A DNA stretch of 64,000 bases. Source: Opacimonas immobilis (lineage in GTDB: Bacteria; Pseudomonadota; Gammaproteobacteria; Enterobacterales; Alteromonadaceae). Below, piece after piece: positions 62,141 through 64,000 of this stretch. Under the pieces are notes generated by a model that was not told the DNA's origin, made no database searches, and saw only the letters and a program-made list of their open reading frames with translations. Location of the stretch: contig NZ_CP182485.1 in the NCBI RefSeq assembly GCF_048282545.1, positions 2,469,119-2,533,118 of the forward strand, written 5' to 3'. Numbering within the stretch: position 1 is the first letter of the stretch; the number at the start of each line of letters is the position of its first letter. The position numbers were made by a program, and so were the translations under genes.

Positions 62141-62562
62141 TAGAATTTATAAAAATATTATTTTTATCAAAGTTTATATTGCTAACAATAGACCCAGTGA
62201 CTATAGATGAGAGATTTTCAATAAATACACCTGAACCAATTTACGCAGTTAACTATCATGCAGAAATAGTTATCGATGTTACAAATATGCTGCCTAATGT
62301 TTTAGGTTTAGGTGTGGTTAAAGAATTAGATTTTATAAAAGAGAAGTTCCCTCAAGGATGTGTATTAATAGAATTAAAAAATAGCAATACAGGAGAGCTT
62401 GTGGTTTTAAAAAAAATGACATACTCAACAAGTCCGACAAACTTAGAAATTTCATTTAAATATCCAAAAAATTATAAGTTGAACAAAGTTTTCGATGTTG
62501 TTATTGTTAAACCTAATATCAAACTTGAGAATGTGATTATTGGCTGGAGAAATTCAAAGTAG
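62137..62562 (+). CDS. Hypothetical protein, possible membrane-anchored immunity protein
   Basis: 141 residues. A hydrophobic N-terminus (IKILFLSKFILLTI) is followed by a beta-sandwich-like domain (VNYHAEIVIDVTNMLP, FPQGCVLIELKNSNTGEL, NLEISFKYP). It is similar in layout and size to the immunity candidate at 63150. Translationally coupled to the small ORF before it. Function inferred only from place and layout. Confidence 0.5.
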   Translation: MIEFIKILFLSKFILLTIDPVTIDERFSINTPEPIYAVNYHAEIVIDVTNMLPNVLGLGVVKELDFIKEKFPQGCVLIELKNSNTGELVVLKKMTYSTSPTNLEISFKYPKNYKLNKVFDVVIVKPNIKLENVIIGWRNSK

Positions 62563-62592
62563 TTATAATGGGTTATTCATTTTGACCGGTCA

Positions 62593-63141
62593 GTGATTTA
62601 TGTATCATCCGCCATTGAAGAATTTAACCTCGGTTTTCCAAGGCAGTATTACGATAAAGAGACTGAGCTGTGGTATAACATTCATCGCTATTATGATGCC
62701 AGCACAGGTAGATATATTACCAGCGACCCCATTGGTTTAGCTGGTGGGATGAATACCTATGCTTATGTGGGTGGAAATCCTGTTTCTAAAATTGATCTGA
62801 TAGGGCTTCTAGAGGTATGTCGTCGGGGGCTTGGTGGAGGTCCTATGCTTGGTGTATTGAGACATGACCAATTATTTTTGGATGATGGGACTAATGTAGG
62901 TTTATTTAAAGATGGTAATAAAAACGGCGTTATTCGTTCCGACGTGGAGTTTAAAAAAAGCGAGTATAAAAGCTGTGAAAAAATAAATATTTCTGATAAC
63001 GAAATCAGACAGTCAATCAAAAATCTAAAATCATCTTTCGAGGGGAAATACAGCTTATTTCTTCCATCAAATCAGTGTCAAGATTTTGCAACTGCGGTAG
63101 TTAGAGATGCACTTTTTAGATCGGTCATTAATAAACTTTGA
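62593..63141 (+). pseudogene. Orphan RHS C-terminal tip with papain/NlpC-like pattern
   Basis: 182 codons from a GTG. It begins inside an RHS core end: NLGFPRQYYDKETELWYNIH, YYDASTGRYITSDPIGLAGG and NTYAYVGGNPVSKIDLIG. No upstream RHS repeats exist here, so it is an orphan module. The tip of about 115 residues has LRHDQLFLDDGTNVGLFKDG and, near its end, LPSNQCQDFATAVVRDAL. The order His...Cys and the NxCQDF context suggest a permuted papain/NlpC-P60-type hydrolase or transferase (inference). Its RHS core differs from that of the transposon genes. Confidence 0.6.
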
Positions 63142-63149
63142 ATCCTAAA

Positions 63150-63605
63150 ATGAAACTTCTATTGTATTCGTTGATTGTTATAATCTTGATGCTAATTGCT
63201 TTTCCAGTCTATGTTAAATGGCATCTGAGAAATTTTGATGAGGGATTTATTTATACTGTATTAAATATTTCTTCTCCACCATCAAATTACTTTGATGAAA
63301 TAGTATCAATAAAAATTAACCATAAAGGTTATCAAAAATTAAATTTATCTCATAGTTATGCTGGAAAGTATATCGTTAAAGTTGTAACTGATAAGGAAGC
63401 CAGTTTCTTTGGGGATATGAAGTGCAGCAATATGGTTTTAGAGTTTTCTAGCAAAGATTATCTGGAGTATGTTGAAAAAGATAAAGAGTATTGGTTAAGC
63501 TCATATTCTGTGCCTTCAGAGATTCCATTTAATAGTCAATGTATATTGAAATTTGATACATCGAAAGCCGTAACATTTAAAATTATTAAGCTTTCACATT
63601 CATAG
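63150..63605 (+). CDS. Membrane-anchored immunity protein candidate for the orphan tip
   Basis: About 151 residues from ATG 63150 (a TTG at 63138 also opens the frame). One N-terminal helix (LLLYSLIVIILMLIAFPVYV) is followed by a periplasmic beta-rich domain with two Cys (GDMKCSNMVLEF, NSQCILKFDTS). It starts eight bases after the toxin stop. A periplasmic immunity domain would fit a tip acting on cell wall or in the periplasm. Confidence 0.55.
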   Translation: MKLLLYSLIVIILMLIAFPVYVKWHLRNFDEGFIYTVLNISSPPSNYFDEIVSIKINHKGYQKLNLSHSYAGKYIVKVVTDKEASFFGDMKCSNMVLEFSSKDYLEYVEKDKEYWLSSYSVPSEIPFNSQCILKFDTSKAVTFKIIKLSHS

Positions 63606-63784
63606 AATGTATATAATGAATTTTAAAGCTTGTAGCGTAAACTTACCCTAAAAAGGCACAAGCAATAATTAGAGGTTTCTGCCATAATGTAAATGAATTC
63701 AAAACGGGACACAGCCGAAACTATACTCGATCTTTATACAACAATTCACAATGGTGGTTGAAGGAACAAAAAATAGAAGAGAAA

Positions 63785-63830
63785 TGGTGGCCCGACCCCG
63801 ACTTGAACGGGGGACCTGCCGATTATGAGC
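63785..63830 (-). tRNA. 3' half of tRNA-Met(CAT), fragment at the attachment site
   Basis: Read on the minus strand it contains the anticodon loop CTCATAA and the 3' side of the anticodon stem. It then has the variable region, a paired T-arm CCCCG-TTCAAGT-CGGGG, the acceptor strand TCGGGCC, A73 and an encoded CCA. The 5' half is missing; upstream sequence is element-specific. It is therefore not a functional gene but the tRNA end carried by the island attachment site. Confidence 0.85.
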
Positions 63831-64000
63831 TAAGCTGAATGTAAAAGTAAAGCATTGATTAATAATAATTTTTCCAAAAACCCCTTTCTTTTCCGCTCTA
63901 TTCTCAGCGGAAAGCAACGGAAATCAGCTGAAAGCCGAGAAAATAAAAGGGGGCGATTAAGCGGAAGTTTTACGGAAATATGATGAGCAAAAAAATAATA
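63801..64000 (+). repeat. Right attachment-site repeat, start of a second element
   Basis: Near copy of 45051-45250, running to the window edge. It shares the tRNA-derived core, the GCGGAA-N4/5-ACGGAA arm motifs and the following GATGAGCAAAAAA. Because the element-type sequence continues to the right of the core, a related second element must be integrated in tandem here. Confidence 0.75.

Larger units (their letters stand above)
45051..63800. mobile_element. Integrative genomic island targeting tRNA-Met
   Basis: Two copies of a direct repeat beginning ACTTGAACGGGGGACCTGCC lie 18,750 bases apart. The right copy is part of a tRNA-Met 3' half. Between them are a tyrosine integrase, a serine recombinase, unknown small genes, a polymerase-like protein, RHS toxin modules and an inserted IS66-type transposon. 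Gene style and AT content differ from the flanking core genes. The right repeat starts a second, related element. Borders are inferred from the repeat and were not tested. Confidence 0.8.

Noticed and set aside
63785..63900. Complete tRNA gene at the right border
   Set aside because: Only the half from the anticodon loop to CCA can be folded; the upstream bases do not pair with the acceptor or anticodon stem.

Overview
The window looks like a chromosomal segment of a marine gammaproteobacterium of the Alteromonadales (Alteromonadaceae-like), of moderate GC. This rests on the protein families and on gene neighbourhoods shared with other gammaproteobacteria: truC / CsrB-type RNA / syd / queF / ppnN, recA / pncC / mutS, pyrG-eno, ccmABCDEFGHI, leuABCD, hemW-rdgB, and an ExeA/GspB-like pair. 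No species assignment is possible from sequence alone.

Positions 1-44400 are ordinary core genome. They hold tRNA and queuosine modification (truC, queF), a CsrB-type regulatory RNA with a GacA/UvrY-type upstream site, nucleotide metabolism (ppnN, pyrG, rdgB), and an isocitrate dehydrogenase. Sugar-nucleotide synthesis (galU, ugd, galE) is followed by the complete cytochrome c maturation operon ccmABCDEFGHI ending in mlaA. DNA repair (recA with two LexA boxes, mutS), enolase, and the leucine operon behind a leader-peptide attenuator come next. The segment ends with hemW, rdgB, srmB, cca, an ExeA/GspB-like pair, an LrgAB-type pair and an FMN-dependent 2-hydroxyacid dehydrogenase.

Positions 45051-63800 are an 18.75-kb integrative island. 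It is bounded by two copies of a ~200-bp direct repeat. The right copy overlaps the 3' half of a tRNA-Met gene (anticodon loop to CCA) and begins a second, related element that runs off the window. The backbone of the island has a tyrosine integrase, a serine recombinase, small unknown genes, and a protein with a winged-helix-like N-terminus and polymerase-palm-like motifs, followed by an AT-rich segment with repeated CTAATG/CATTAG words.

Inside this island a 10,885-bp transposon (45881-56765) has inserted. It is bounded by a perfect 50-bp inverted repeat of IS66 type and a perfect 8-bp target duplication. Removing it with one copy of the duplication rejoins a 260-codon membrane/coiled-coil gene in frame. 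Its cargo is an operon of four secreted YD-repeat/RHS-related proteins (one with a MAM-like domain), a toxin tip with its immunity gene, a duplicated orphan RHS tip/immunity cassette, and an IS66 tnpA-tnpB-tnpC set. A further orphan RHS tip with a papain/NlpC-like His...Cys pattern and a membrane-anchored immunity candidate sits near the right end of the island. Taken together the right third is a mobile reservoir of contact-dependent polymorphic toxins.
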